64,000 nucleotides of DNA from Duncaniella dubosii (GTDB taxonomy: Bacteria > Bacteroidota > Bacteroidia > Bacteroidales > Muribaculaceae), in assembly GCF_004803915.1 (NCBI RefSeq), contig NZ_CP039396.1:3162001-3226000 (forward strand), in the 5' to 3' direction. Below are positions 36,583-44,781 of the stretch, piece after piece. Position 1 is the stretch's first letter, and the number at the start of each line of letters is the position of its first letter. Both the position numbers and the translations under genes were made by a program. The notes under the pieces were generated by a model. The model made no database searches. It was not told the DNA's origin and was given only the letters and a program-made list of their open reading frames with translations.

Positions 36583-36612
36583 CTATATGTTTAACATATA
36601 GAATATCTTTAC
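36583..36612 (+). promoter_or_regulatory. perfect palindrome next to a -7 like element
   Basis: CTATATGTT-T-AACATATAG (36583-36601) has 9-bp perfect arms around one base. It is followed two bases later by TATCTTTA (36604-36611), one mismatch from TAnnTTTG. The arrangement suggests an operator over the -33 region of a promoter for the small ORF at 36643. Confidence 0.55.
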
Positions 36613-36642
36613 TCAACATATCTAACGTAACACCAAACAACA

Positions 36643-36798
36643 ATGGAATTAAAAGACAAATTTAACACAGCACATGACGACTTTTTTGGAAACGTAGTGG
36701 GAACTATCGTTGAAACCATCAAAAAGACTGTCGCGCCAAAATCGACTGTTGAATTCGTGGCCGACTGGTCTCTCCCCAATGCCTCTGTCCAACCATAA
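36643..36798 (+). CDS. candidate 51-residue protein
   Basis: ATG at 36643, TAA at 36796-36798. The product begins MELKDKFNTAHDDFFGNVVG, continues with a helix TIVETIKKTVAPKS and ends SLPNASVQP. It has no signal peptide, cysteine or membrane segment, and mixed amphipathic character. A palindromic operator and -7-like element lie 30-60 nt upstream, and a strong terminator 50 nt downstream, so the locus looks like an independent unit. No family is recognised. Codon use resembles the neighbours. It may be a small regulatory or stress protein; an RNA with a chance ORF is also possible. Confidence 0.5.
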   Translation: MELKDKFNTAHDDFFGNVVGTIVETIKKTVAPKSTVEFVADWSLPNASVQP

Positions 36799-36846
36799 GT
36801 CCATCGTAGGCAATCCTACAGCCCGAATCCAAACATCCCATCATAT

Positions 36847-36890
36847 AGAGAGGCTGTGCCATTATACATGGCACAGCCTCTCTAACTTTT
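36847..36890. terminator. terminator after the 51-aa ORF (bidirectional)
   Basis: The 15-16 bp arms AGAGGCTGTGCCAT and ATGGCACAGCCTCT enclose a 4-5 nt loop, followed by TAACTTTTT. A-rich sequence on the other side could also stop the leftward C69 peptidase transcript. Confidence 0.85.
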
Positions 36891-36950
36891 TCCGTATTAA
36901 CGCGACAGCGGGTCTAAATCGGAAGAAGCTTGAATGTTCAGAAGCAAGAA

Positions 36951-38600
36951 TTATTTAAGAAGAAGGCGGTCGCCTGCCTTTTCGACAATGAGACGATAGA
37001 AGTCCTCGGAAAATCCGGGGGATTCCGGAGAGAGCGGCTTGCCATGAGGATTACGTGCAAAATCGCCATTTTCGTCTATCTTTTTGCGTCCGCCGTCAAG
37101 GTATCTGACAAGAAGAAAAAGCGCGAGATCCCTATAGGCGTCCGTAGCCTCCTTGGCAATCGAAGCACCGTCGGCATTGACACGAGCCTCAAGCGCCGGA
37201 GTGTCTCCGGCTCGATACAATTTCAACAATTCGGCCTCGAATTCCGGGCGTGAGGCAGTAAACTTGTTTTCGAGCGAACCCTGAACCTTACGAATATCAT
37301 CAATCATAAGATTGTATTTACCGTAAGCCTGATTCGCCACCCAGTTGTTCACCCAGAAATTGGCTGTCGGAGAGAACGTGTAGAGGTCTCCGTTGCCCGG
37401 ACGCACTTCTTCGGGCACTTTTGTCATTGAACAATAAAAAGGCATATAGACAGATGTGTTGGCATCGTCCGTACCGAACCAAAGGACACCGCCTATTGGA
37501 TCAGGCATATCAGCACGGCTCTGGCTGACGAAGTGCCATGCTGTCTGCTGGGTTGCGACAGGGCGCTCATGAGTATATTTCTTACCGTCGACCTCATAGC
37601 GCATCGGGCGATTGCGCTGAGGAGCCTTATATGGCCCGGCACCGGGATCGGAAGTCATTTCGTAGGGTGTATCTTCATAGTGGTCTCTCATGCGCTCCTG
37701 CATATCCTGAAGCGACAGCTTGCGGTCGGGAATGATAAACAGAGGCATAGGCTCATCGCTGTCGGCGTTGACCCATTCAAACCAAGCCTTATCCTCAGCT
37801 GATGAGGCGAAACGACGGAAAAAGCTCCATACGCGTGCATCACAAGAACGACGTTTGGCTGCATCGTGGTTTTCAAAAGCGTCGGCGAACGAAAAATCCT
37901 TATCTTTGCCGGTGAAATAACCGTGCCTGCGGGCAAACGGAATAAGGTCTTTGGCATACATCACATTGTCGCTATCCTTATAATCGACCTTGCGTATGCG
38001 CGGTTCGTTGGCATGAGCGCAAATAGCATCGTCAGGAACACGGACAGCAATCCAGACAGCACCTTTCTCTGCCCCCTTACCAATCATTTCCATAATCCAT
38101 GCCTCATTCTTGTCAGCGATGGAAAAAGTCTCGCCGGTGCTGGCATAACCGTATTTCTCCACCAGATCGGCCATTGTCCTGATTGCTTCGCGGGCTGTCT
38201 TGCAACGTTCGAGAGTAATATAAATCAAAGATCCATAGTCAAGCAAAGAAACGCCGGTAGTGTCGGCAAGTTCCTTATGACCGCCCCATGTAGTCTCGCC
38301 TATCACGAGCTGGTGTTCATTCATGTTTCCGACGACATTGTATGTCTCGGATGCCTGAGGAATCTCGCCACGAGGCGAGTTGTCACCCCAGTCTATCACC
38401 TGCCGCATAGTACCGGGCGCGTGCTTGCCGCGCGGAGAGTGGAAAAGGTAGCCGAAACGGGTGTAGGAATCATCGGCATATGTAACCATGACCGACCCGT
38501 CGGTCGTAGCTTTGCGGCCTGCGATAAAATTGGTACAGGCAAAGGCTGCGATATTGCAGCAGACAGCTGAAAAAATGATTATAGTCCGGTGAAGTTTCAT
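36951..38600 (-). CDS. secreted C69-family dipeptidase (PepD-like)
   Basis: This 549-residue N-terminal-nucleophile hydrolase has a signal peptide KLHRTIIIFSAVCCNIAAFA. The mature chain begins with Cys in CTNFIAGRKATTDGS, the catalytic residue of family C69. YADDSYTRFGYLF, MNEHQLVIGETTWGG and WIMEMIGKGAEKG-like segments are further family signatures. In lactobacilli and streptococci PepD cleaves dipeptides; the Bacteroidetes proteins are exported and may process peptides in the periplasm. Length is within the usual 500-550. It appears monocistronic. Confidence 0.92.
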   Translation of the reverse strand: MKLHRTIIIFSAVCCNIAAFACTNFIAGRKATTDGSVMVTYADDSYTRFGYLFHSPRGKHAPGTMRQVIDWGDNSPRGEIPQASETYNVVGNMNEHQLVIGETTWGGHKELADTTGVSLLDYGSLIYITLERCKTAREAIRTMADLVEKYGYASTGETFSIADKNEAWIMEMIGKGAEKGAVWIAVRVPDDAICAHANEPRIRKVDYKDSDNVMYAKDLIPFARRHGYFTGKDKDFSFADAFENHDAAKRRSCDARVWSFFRRFASSAEDKAWFEWVNADSDEPMPLFIIPDRKLSLQDMQERMRDHYEDTPYEMTSDPGAGPYKAPQRNRPMRYEVDGKKYTHERPVATQQTAWHFVSQSRADMPDPIGGVLWFGTDDANTSVYMPFYCSMTKVPEEVRPGNGDLYTFSPTANFWVNNWVANQAYGKYNLMIDDIRKVQGSLENKFTASRPEFEAELLKLYRAGDTPALEARVNADGASIAKEATDAYRDLALFLLVRYLDGGRKKIDENGDFARNPHGKPLSPESPGFSEDFYRLIVEKAGDRLLLK

Positions 38601-38636
38601 AAACTACTTATAATAGCGGTAAAACAATGATAAATT

Positions 38637-39059
38637 TCACTCGTCGTCCTCGTCATCGAGGAAATCCATATCCCAACCGTCAGACATCGATTCGGTAAAC
38701 TGGGCAAGATCGCGGCCTTCTCGTTTCGTAGGACGTCCAAGTCCCTTGCGACGGTCGATAAAACCGGAAATCTTAACGACTTCAAGCAAATCAAGCTCAC
38801 TCTTAGGAGTAATGTTTTCCATATACTCCGGCACAAGCTTTGCTCCGAGACGGTTCTGAGCCAATGCAAGAACCCTGAATGAATAAGTCACCGGCGGTTT
38901 TCGGACATTAACAATATCGCCAACCTTTATCGTGCGCGACGGCTTGGCGACGGTGTTGCCAATAAAAACACGCCCTTTCTTGCATGCCTCTGTCGCCACA
39001 GTACGTGTCTTAAAAACACGCATGGCCCACAGCCATTTGTCAACTCTTACTTCATTCAT
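38637..39059 (-). CDS. S4-domain RNA-binding protein (Hsp15/HslR-like)
   Basis: A 140-residue protein with an S4 RNA-binding domain at its N-terminus: RVDKWLWAMRVFKTRTVATEACKKGRVFIGNTVAKPSRTIKVGD in pattern. An acidic C-terminal tail (LDDEDDE) follows. E. coli Hsp15 rescues stalled 50S-nascent-chain complexes by binding the large subunit. Its place right after pth (9 nt) and rplY supports a translation-quality role. The C-terminal basic extension of Hsp15 is replaced here by acidic residues, so function may differ. Confidence 0.88.
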   Translation of the reverse strand: MNEVRVDKWLWAMRVFKTRTVATEACKKGRVFIGNTVAKPSRTIKVGDIVNVRKPPVTYSFRVLALAQNRLGAKLVPEYMENITPKSELDLLEVVKISGFIDRRKGLGRPTKREGRDLAQFTESMSDGWDMDFLDDEDDE

Positions 39060-39068
39060 AACGACTCC

Positions 39069-39632
39069 TTATTTATTGTTATAAGTGTTCATGGCTGTCT
39101 GGATGCCTGCGAGACAAAAAGTCTTGATGGCATCGACTGCAAGCTCGATACGTGCGCCCATAGCCTTCTCTTCATCATCTGAAAAACGGCCGAGCACATA
39201 GTCAATCTGCGTACCTCGCGGAAAATCGTTACCGATGCCGAATTTAAGCCGCGGATAATCCTGAGTTTCAAGCATCTGTGCGATATTTTTCAGTCCGTTA
39301 TGCCCCGCATCACTACCTCGCGGCTTGATACGGATCGCCCCGAAAGGCAGAGCACAGTCATCCACGACAATCAGAATCTGTCCGTTTTCAATGCCCTCTT
39401 TTTCCTTCCAGTATCTCACGGCGTTGCCAGAAAGATTCATGTAGGTCGAAGGCTTCAGAATCACAAGCTGAGCGTTTTTCACCCTCATACGGGCTATATC
39501 GCCATAGCGTTCTGTGGAAAACGTCGCACCTCCGCTCTCGGCAAGAGCATCAGCGACCCGGAACCCGGCATTATGACGGGTCATCGCATATTCCGGACCG
39601 ATGTTCCCGAGACCGACAATTAGATATTTCAT
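39069..39632 (-). CDS. pth: Pth: peptidyl-tRNA hydrolase
   Basis: A 187-residue enzyme that releases peptides from prematurely dropped peptidyl-tRNA. The start is ATG at 39632 ([23 protein letters not shown]), with catalytic His20. The family features [44 protein letters not shown] and the [18 protein letters not shown] stretch are present. Length is normal. It lies between rplY (155 nt upstream) and the S4 gene (9 nt downstream), all leftward: a translation-related operon. Confidence 0.95.
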   Translation of the reverse strand: MKYLIVGLGNIGPEYAMTRHNAGFRVADALAESGGATFSTERYGDIARMRVKNAQLVILKPSTYMNLSGNAVRYWKEKEGIENGQILIVVDDCALPFGAIRIKPRGSDAGHNGLKNIAQMLETQDYPRLKFGIGNDFPRGTQIDYVLGRFSDDEEKAMGARIELAVDAIKTFCLAGIQTAMNTYNNK

Positions 39633-39787
39633 ATTTCTATAATTTTTCAGTTTATTTTCCACGGCGAGACAAAGAGACTCACAGTGCAATATCTGAGAAT
39701 AAAAAAAACGGCAGATTTTCTCAGCCAACATATAATAAATGTGAACTATGAGAAAATCTGTCGTTATGACTTTGCTAAGCGATATGC

Positions 39788-40438
39788 TTATGAATTGGCG
39801 TTGGCCTGAGCACCACGGGCAGCACGAGTGAGCTGAACGGCGCAGACAACGGCGTTCTTGGCATTCATAAGTTCAAGACCTTCGAAGTGTAGTTCGCCAA
39901 TCTGGAGGGTCTTGCCAAGGCCGAGGTGGTCAACATTGATGACAACACGTTCGGGAATCTCGGTGTAGACAGCCTTAACGCGGATTTTCTTCATTGAAAG
40001 GGTGAGCTTACCACCGGCCTTAACACCTTCTGCATGGCCTTCGAGCTTAACGGGAACTTCAATAGCGACGGGCTTCTTGTCGTTAACTTCGAGAAGGTCG
40101 ATGTGCATGATAGTGTCCTTTACAGGATGGAACTGGATATCTTTGAGGACAGCCATGCGGGTTTCACCGTTAACGGTAAGTTCGATAGCGTAGATATCGG
40201 GAGTGTACACGAGCTTGCGCACAGCGTCCTGCGAGACTACGAGGTCAGTTGTGATGAGACCCTTGTCGTTGCCGATTTCAACGATTTTTTCACCGGCCTT
40301 GAGTTCCTTGTCATAAGGAAGGTTGATGATTTCGCCACCATTGAGCACTACGGGGATTTTGTTTTCCTTGCGGATAGCCTTGGCAGCCTTCTTGCCGAGA
40401 CCGGTACGGGGTTCGGCGGTCAGTTGAAATGTCTTCAT
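39788..40438 (-). CDS. rplY: RplY: ribosomal protein bL25 (Ctc form)
   Basis: A 216-residue Ctc/TL5-type bL25 that binds 5S rRNA. The N-terminal L25 domain starts with [34 protein letters not shown] and includes [22 protein letters not shown]. The C-terminal TL5 domain follows, with [20 protein letters not shown] and [22 protein letters not shown]. An Ala-rich tail ends it. A -7 element CAAAGTTA (TAACTTTG on the minus strand) is at 40534-40541, about 95 nt upstream of the start. Confidence 0.95.
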   Translation of the reverse strand: MKTFQLTAEPRTGLGKKAAKAIRKENKIPVVLNGGEIINLPYDKELKAGEKIVEIGNDKGLITTDLVVSQDAVRKLVYTPDIYAIELTVNGETRMAVLKDIQFHPVKDTIMHIDLLEVNDKKPVAIEVPVKLEGHAEGVKAGGKLTLSMKKIRVKAVYTEIPERVVINVDHLGLGKTLQIGELHFEGLELMNAKNAVVCAVQLTRAARGAQANANS

Positions 40439-40629
40439 TTCTGATTGGATTAAAAAATTGTGTTACTAAAAATTAAGTTGTAATTTGACTTGCTCTTAAT
40501 TTCCCATCACACGGGGATGCTAAAAAGCGACTGCAAAGTTACAAATTTTTCGCGCCACGCAGCTATTCCGTTCACAAACTTTAACTAAAATTGCATTCCC
40601 GACAGAGTTTTATATTCCATCCTTTCAGT

Positions 40630-40637
40630 TACCTTTG
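40630..40637 (+). promoter_or_regulatory. -7 element of the lipoprotein gene at 40691
   Basis: TACCTTTG matches TAnnTTTG; the -33 box (GTTT/TTTT) is imperfect. The leader is about 50 nt. Confidence 0.55.
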
Positions 40638-40690
40638 CAGACCATAGTTCAACAACAATAATAGCATCACAAAAAACAGCCATACCAACA

Positions 40691-41149
40691 ATGAAAAAGA
40701 TTTCAAGAGCAGCGATATACCTGATTGCCATAGTTACATTGCCTTTATTCCTTACATCATGCGAAGATGACGACAATATCGAAAACGATATATACTATAA
40801 CCTCACTTCCACGACATGGTATGCAGAAGCCGGCGGATTCTATCCGGACGGACAGGAATATTATTCGTCTGACTACTGGGATTTCTATGGCGACGGTGAA
40901 GGTGTCTGGGAAAGCTACTATGAGGACGACATATATGGCTATCAGCAACAGACCCGCTACTTCCAATGGGATTTCTCTCCTTATGACCCGACCGTCATCC
41001 ATCTGTACATTCAAGGTGTCGGACACGAATACTGGGCCATTGACCAGCTTTCACCGTTCAAATTCTCCTCTTATGTCACCACGTATGATCCATATCATTA
41101 TCCTGATGCCGAATACAGCTATCAGACTCTCTACTCCCTCGCCAACTGA
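40691..41149 (+). CDS. Tyr/Asp-rich predicted lipoprotein
   Basis: A 152-residue lipoprotein: signal KKISRAAIYLIAIVTLPLF, then LTSC with the lipidated Cys. The mature chain is rich in Tyr, Asp and Trp and acidic (CEDDDNIENDIYYNLTSTTW, DGEGVWESYYEDD, YHYPDAEYSYQ), with pairs of short beta strands. The pattern resembles small Bacteroidetes lipocalin-like lipoproteins, but no family is certain. It has its own -7 element and a strong terminator, so it is a single gene. Confidence 0.78.
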   Translation: MKKISRAAIYLIAIVTLPLFLTSCEDDDNIENDIYYNLTSTTWYAEAGGFYPDGQEYYSSDYWDFYGDGEGVWESYYEDDIYGYQQQTRYFQWDFSPYDPTVIHLYIQGVGHEYWAIDQLSPFKFSSYVTTYDPYHYPDAEYSYQTLYSLAN

Positions 41150-41166
41150 TATCATCCCATAAAAAG

Positions 41167-41213
41167 CAGCCGCCATCCAAGTTGCTCAGACTTGGACGGC
41201 GGCTGTCTTTTTT
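41167..41213 (+). terminator. terminator after the Tyr-rich lipoprotein gene
   Basis: The long stem CAGCCGCC-TCCAAG with CTTGGA-CGGCGGCTG (41167-41205, one bulged base) is followed by TCTTTTTT. It faces the convergent histidine-phosphatase gene. Confidence 0.9.
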
Positions 41214-41228
41214 AGTAATATATTTCCC

Positions 41229-42527
41229 TTAAGGAATAGCCTCGTATGCCTTCAAGGCTTGTTCGAATCTCGATGCCACATCCGACATCTTATACAAGCC
41301 ATCGGCATTTTTTGACAATCCTTTGAACGACAGAGGATAAATCTGCGGAGGATTATTAAGGTCAAGCAGCTCCATATCACGCAGCTGGTCAACCGACTGA
41401 TAGACGATATTTATATCCGCATACTCTTCTCCGTCAGGGCCTACGAATTTCTCTATGACGATCTTTGATCCGATGGGCGTTTTCTTTTCAATAGCCTCCG
41501 GCAATTCATATTCCTCAATCCCAAGAGCTGTCGCCACACTCGAAAGATTGCTGTCGTGTCCGACAAGGAACGTGAATTTGCGGTCAGGCGAACGCAATTC
41601 GTCATACATATACTTAATCAGAGGATTCGCCACGTTGGCGGCGACTATCGGGGCGGTGAACAATACGTCCTGATATGTATCCTTGACATGTGCGAGCTTA
41701 GCCCAGTCCTCTCGGGTGAGGTTATGGCCGAATGCGGCTTTCATGCTGTCCGGTTCCTCATAATATTGAAGTATGAACGCATCACTCGCCGAATTAAGTT
41801 CCTTGAGCGCCGACCCGGATTTCATCGAAGGCTCTGCCCATTTTTCAAGCACGATTTCCGTATTATAATTATCAAGAGCCTTCAGTTTCGGATCACCGCT
41901 TTTTGCCATAGGCGAATCCTTCACGTCAAGCACCTCGGTCATAAGAGCATAGTCCGGAGCGATGGCCTCGTTAATGCCTACTATACCTTTCTTTCCGCCC
42001 ATCGCATTTATCTGCGCCATAGCTTCCTTGACAAATTCAGGACTGACTTTTGTCAGCTGCGGATTGAAAAGCGGATCCATCTTGCTTGGAGTGTAACGAT
42101 GATTGACCTTGATTCCGCCGACCGGCATGAAACCCGACGAAAAATACTGGGCAGTAGCGATACAACGCTGCATCGAATTTGCAATCACGTTTATATCATC
42201 AGCCGTCGGGACATAGTTTTCAGGAAACATGCCTGCGTCCACAAGCCATTTGCGGAAATATTGCCCCATCATGGTCTCAAGCACACCGCCGCGCGATGTC
42301 AGCTCGCTTTTACCGGCGCTCCATTCAGTCCATTTGTGAGGAGTCATGCGACCAAGGACACTCTTACTGTCCGATAAAGGAGAACGGATATTGTGACGGC
42401 TCAACACCACAGCTTCTTTGAGCTGGTACTTGTCTTTGAATTCCTTGCTGCGCTGGGCCTGGGCAGAAATCACGCCGGGAACGCCAAGCAGCATCAATGC
42501 GATGACTGATGAAAATAAATTTTTCAT
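41229..42527 (-). CDS. exported histidine acid phosphatase (Agp/AppA-like)
   Basis: A 432-residue branch-2 histidine phosphatase. The start is ATG at 42527, giving a signal peptide KNLFSSVIALMLLGVPGVISAQA. The phospho-acceptor motif is LSRHNIRSPLSDS with His45, close to the RHNLRAPL of E. coli glucose-1-phosphatase. The proton donor is in FLVGHDSNLSSVATALG. Such enzymes hydrolyse sugar phosphates or phytate in the periplasm. The substrate cannot be decided from sequence; the RHN and GHDSN variant favours the Agp type over strict phytases. It is a single gene. Confidence 0.88.
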   Translation of the reverse strand: MKNLFSSVIALMLLGVPGVISAQAQRSKEFKDKYQLKEAVVLSRHNIRSPLSDSKSVLGRMTPHKWTEWSAGKSELTSRGGVLETMMGQYFRKWLVDAGMFPENYVPTADDINVIANSMQRCIATAQYFSSGFMPVGGIKVNHRYTPSKMDPLFNPQLTKVSPEFVKEAMAQINAMGGKKGIVGINEAIAPDYALMTEVLDVKDSPMAKSGDPKLKALDNYNTEIVLEKWAEPSMKSGSALKELNSASDAFILQYYEEPDSMKAAFGHNLTREDWAKLAHVKDTYQDVLFTAPIVAANVANPLIKYMYDELRSPDRKFTFLVGHDSNLSSVATALGIEEYELPEAIEKKTPIGSKIVIEKFVGPDGEEYADINIVYQSVDQLRDMELLDLNNPPQIYPLSFKGLSKNADGLYKMSDVASRFEQALKAYEAIP

Positions 42528-42655
42528 AATGAACAGATTTTGATAAGAAGATTGTTGTTTCCAAAGAAATTCTTCAAATTCAACTATCAAACTAACAAGA
42601 GAAATCTGACAATGGTTCGCCAAAAGCGTATAAAAGTTAAGAAAAACAAAGGTAT

Positions 42656-42699
42656 CATAAAAACAGACGGTGCGTTCCGCATAGCGGTCACGCACCGTC
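42656..42699 (-). terminator. terminator for the TonB-receptor/lipoprotein unit
   Basis: GACGGTGCGT (42666-42675) pairs with ACGCACCGTC (42690-42699) with a small inner stem. On the minus strand it is followed by TGTTTTT. It lies 63 nt past the lipoprotein stop. Confidence 0.85.
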
Positions 42700-42761
42700 A
42701 TTTATCGTAGACCCGAAGGCCAATCCGACAAAGCCATCAGACTCCGGGCCGGGTTGACTGA

Positions 42762-44753
42762 TTATTCACCAAGGATGTAGAGGCTCGGGCAAACATCGTT
42801 GGCTCCCAGTGACTCGTAGACACCGAAGCTGCCGTAGTTGCTTGAGTATGCCATCACGCGGTTGTTGCCAACGTTCTTTATCGACCATGTACCGTCGCCG
42901 TTGGGAGTGGCTGTCCAGAGATACTGGTCTGCAATCTTACCATCATTAATGGTCGGGGCAGCCGAAAGGTTGGCGCTTGAATAAGTGCCAGACATGTAAA
43001 GGTAACGTCCGTTTGAATCACGGAGGAGGAACTGTCCGTCAGGCGCTTGAGTCACGTTCTTATCATCGTCTTCATACGATGCGGCGAAGGTGAAGCCATT
43101 GACATCGCTCTTCTCTACAATCTGACCACCAGAAATCGTGATTGACGAAGCCTGGAGATAGCCGTAATTGCTGCTCTTGTTCACGGGTACAGCACAGATG
43201 TCTCCCGAGACAAGCAGATATGTGCGGTCGCGGATAATCTCGGCCTCATTAAATTCAGAGAAGATAGCCTTTCCGACATACTTTACAAACGACCATACAT
43301 TGTCCTTCTTCTGGAAACGTCCGGTTACTGTTTCAAGACCATTGTTGTTGAGAGTCCACTTAGTACCGTCGAAAACGAAAAGGTCGGCCTTTGTGCCGTT
43401 ATAGACCACATATTCCTGAGCTCCACTCAGAGCATACGGAAGTTTGTTGCGGAGATAGAGCGGGATGAAGATTTCAGGGTCAGTCAGCTTATTGTTGCTG
43501 AAGCCCATAGCTGTATAATCGGAAGGATTGAGGACTACCACTCCTTCAGCCACGGCCCATTTGCTGCCATTGTAGGCATAAACGGCGTTTTTGGCCTCAG
43601 TGGGGACTTCCGCTGCGACAGCACGGCTGCTGCGTGAGCTCTGGCCGCCATCCTGCAACTTGAGATTCTTCAGCTCCCATGTTCCTGCGCTCTGCTCTGT
43701 GCTCTTATAGCAGAAACCAATCTGAACAGTCTTTCCGTTATAGGCCGAGAGATCAATATCGCCGGTAGGATAGAATGTATAGCTGTCATTGGCAGGAATC
43801 TCTTTTGCGGTAAGCTGATTCCATGAACCGCCCTTAACACGAACCCACACCGTGGCTTCATTCTTGGCTTCTTCAAGAGAACCGAACTTATTCCATGCCT
43901 GCTCGAACGACAGGACAGCATTGGCCTTAGCTGAAAGCGCCACTTCGGGCGAGATTACCCAACCTTCGGAAACGCGGCATGCCTTATTTACAAATCCGCT
44001 TGCCTTAAGATAGGAATCGTCCTTGTATGTGTCATGTTTCCATACATAGGTAGACCCTTCAGGTATTATCACATTCTCGATGGTAAAATCGCCGAAACCT
44101 TCAGCAAAGGTCTCATCGATATATACTTTCGGGCCTTCATCGGAAATATTGCCAAAAACAGGATTGGTCGAAGCTTCTTCATAGCTGACAACCGCATAGG
44201 TATCCGCATCAACATCGGGCAGGGCCACGGCAAGGATAGCGGGAAGATTAGACGCGGCAGGAGCGACAGGAGCAAAACCCTTGATGTAATTTTCATCACT
44301 GCCCCATACGGTCTTATAGTCGGCAGCTGTCACCGTGTAGGCCTTTGCTCCGGCAAGGGCCGTGAGTTCGGCAGGAACCTCAGACGCTTCCTGATATGTT
44401 ATGTCGACCACCGAACCGTTTGACGCAAGATAATAAGGGAACGACGAGGTGTCAAGAAAACCCGGAAGAGCGACCTGAGCGGGATAAATGCCAAACTTGT
44501 CAAAATAAAGCTTTGTACCGATGGCTTTGGCAGCAGCTTTTTCTTCATCAGTCGTAGCCTTTCCCTGCATGATGGAAGCGATCGAGGAATAGTCGGCAGC
44601 AGTGAGCGCGTAAGTACCCTCGACAGCATCATCATAGTCTACACCACCTTCGAAGCCATCGAGATAGTGGTCGTTCCAGCTATTTTCGCTGCAGCTTGCC
44701 AGACCCATAGCGAGAGAGCCGACAATGAAGGCGTTAAAAATATTCTTATTCAT
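42762..44753 (-). CDS. lipoprotein with choice-of-anchor J-type domain, partner of the TonB receptor
   Basis: A 663-residue lipoprotein: signal NKNIFNAFIVGSLAMGL then ASCSENSW with the lipidated Cys. The N-terminal ~200 residues contain three short repeats around 'YTLTAADY'-like motifs (TYALTAADYSSIAS, AYTVTAADYKTVWG). A beta-sandwich follows, starting with IDETFAEGFGDFTIENV and VWKHDTYKDDSYLKASGF, typical of the choice-of-anchor J fold. More beta domains occupy the C-terminal half. Encoded 28 nt after the TonB receptor, it is probably its surface-exposed binding partner. It is not a SusD. Confidence 0.8.
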   Translation of the reverse strand: MNKNIFNAFIVGSLAMGLASCSENSWNDHYLDGFEGGVDYDDAVEGTYALTAADYSSIASIMQGKATTDEEKAAAKAIGTKLYFDKFGIYPAQVALPGFLDTSSFPYYLASNGSVVDITYQEASEVPAELTALAGAKAYTVTAADYKTVWGSDENYIKGFAPVAPAASNLPAILAVALPDVDADTYAVVSYEEASTNPVFGNISDEGPKVYIDETFAEGFGDFTIENVIIPEGSTYVWKHDTYKDDSYLKASGFVNKACRVSEGWVISPEVALSAKANAVLSFEQAWNKFGSLEEAKNEATVWVRVKGGSWNQLTAKEIPANDSYTFYPTGDIDLSAYNGKTVQIGFCYKSTEQSAGTWELKNLKLQDGGQSSRSSRAVAAEVPTEAKNAVYAYNGSKWAVAEGVVVLNPSDYTAMGFSNNKLTDPEIFIPLYLRNKLPYALSGAQEYVVYNGTKADLFVFDGTKWTLNNNGLETVTGRFQKKDNVWSFVKYVGKAIFSEFNEAEIIRDRTYLLVSGDICAVPVNKSSNYGYLQASSITISGGQIVEKSDVNGFTFAASYEDDDKNVTQAPDGQFLLRDSNGRYLYMSGTYSSANLSAAPTINDGKIADQYLWTATPNGDGTWSIKNVGNNRVMAYSSNYGSFGVYESLGANDVCPSLYILGE

Positions 44754-44781
44754 GTCTGTTGTTTATGAGTATGGTGCTTGA

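Noticed and set aside
41556..42377. A 273-codon plus-strand open frame
   Set aside because: Antisense to the histidine phosphatase gene, without start context or domains.
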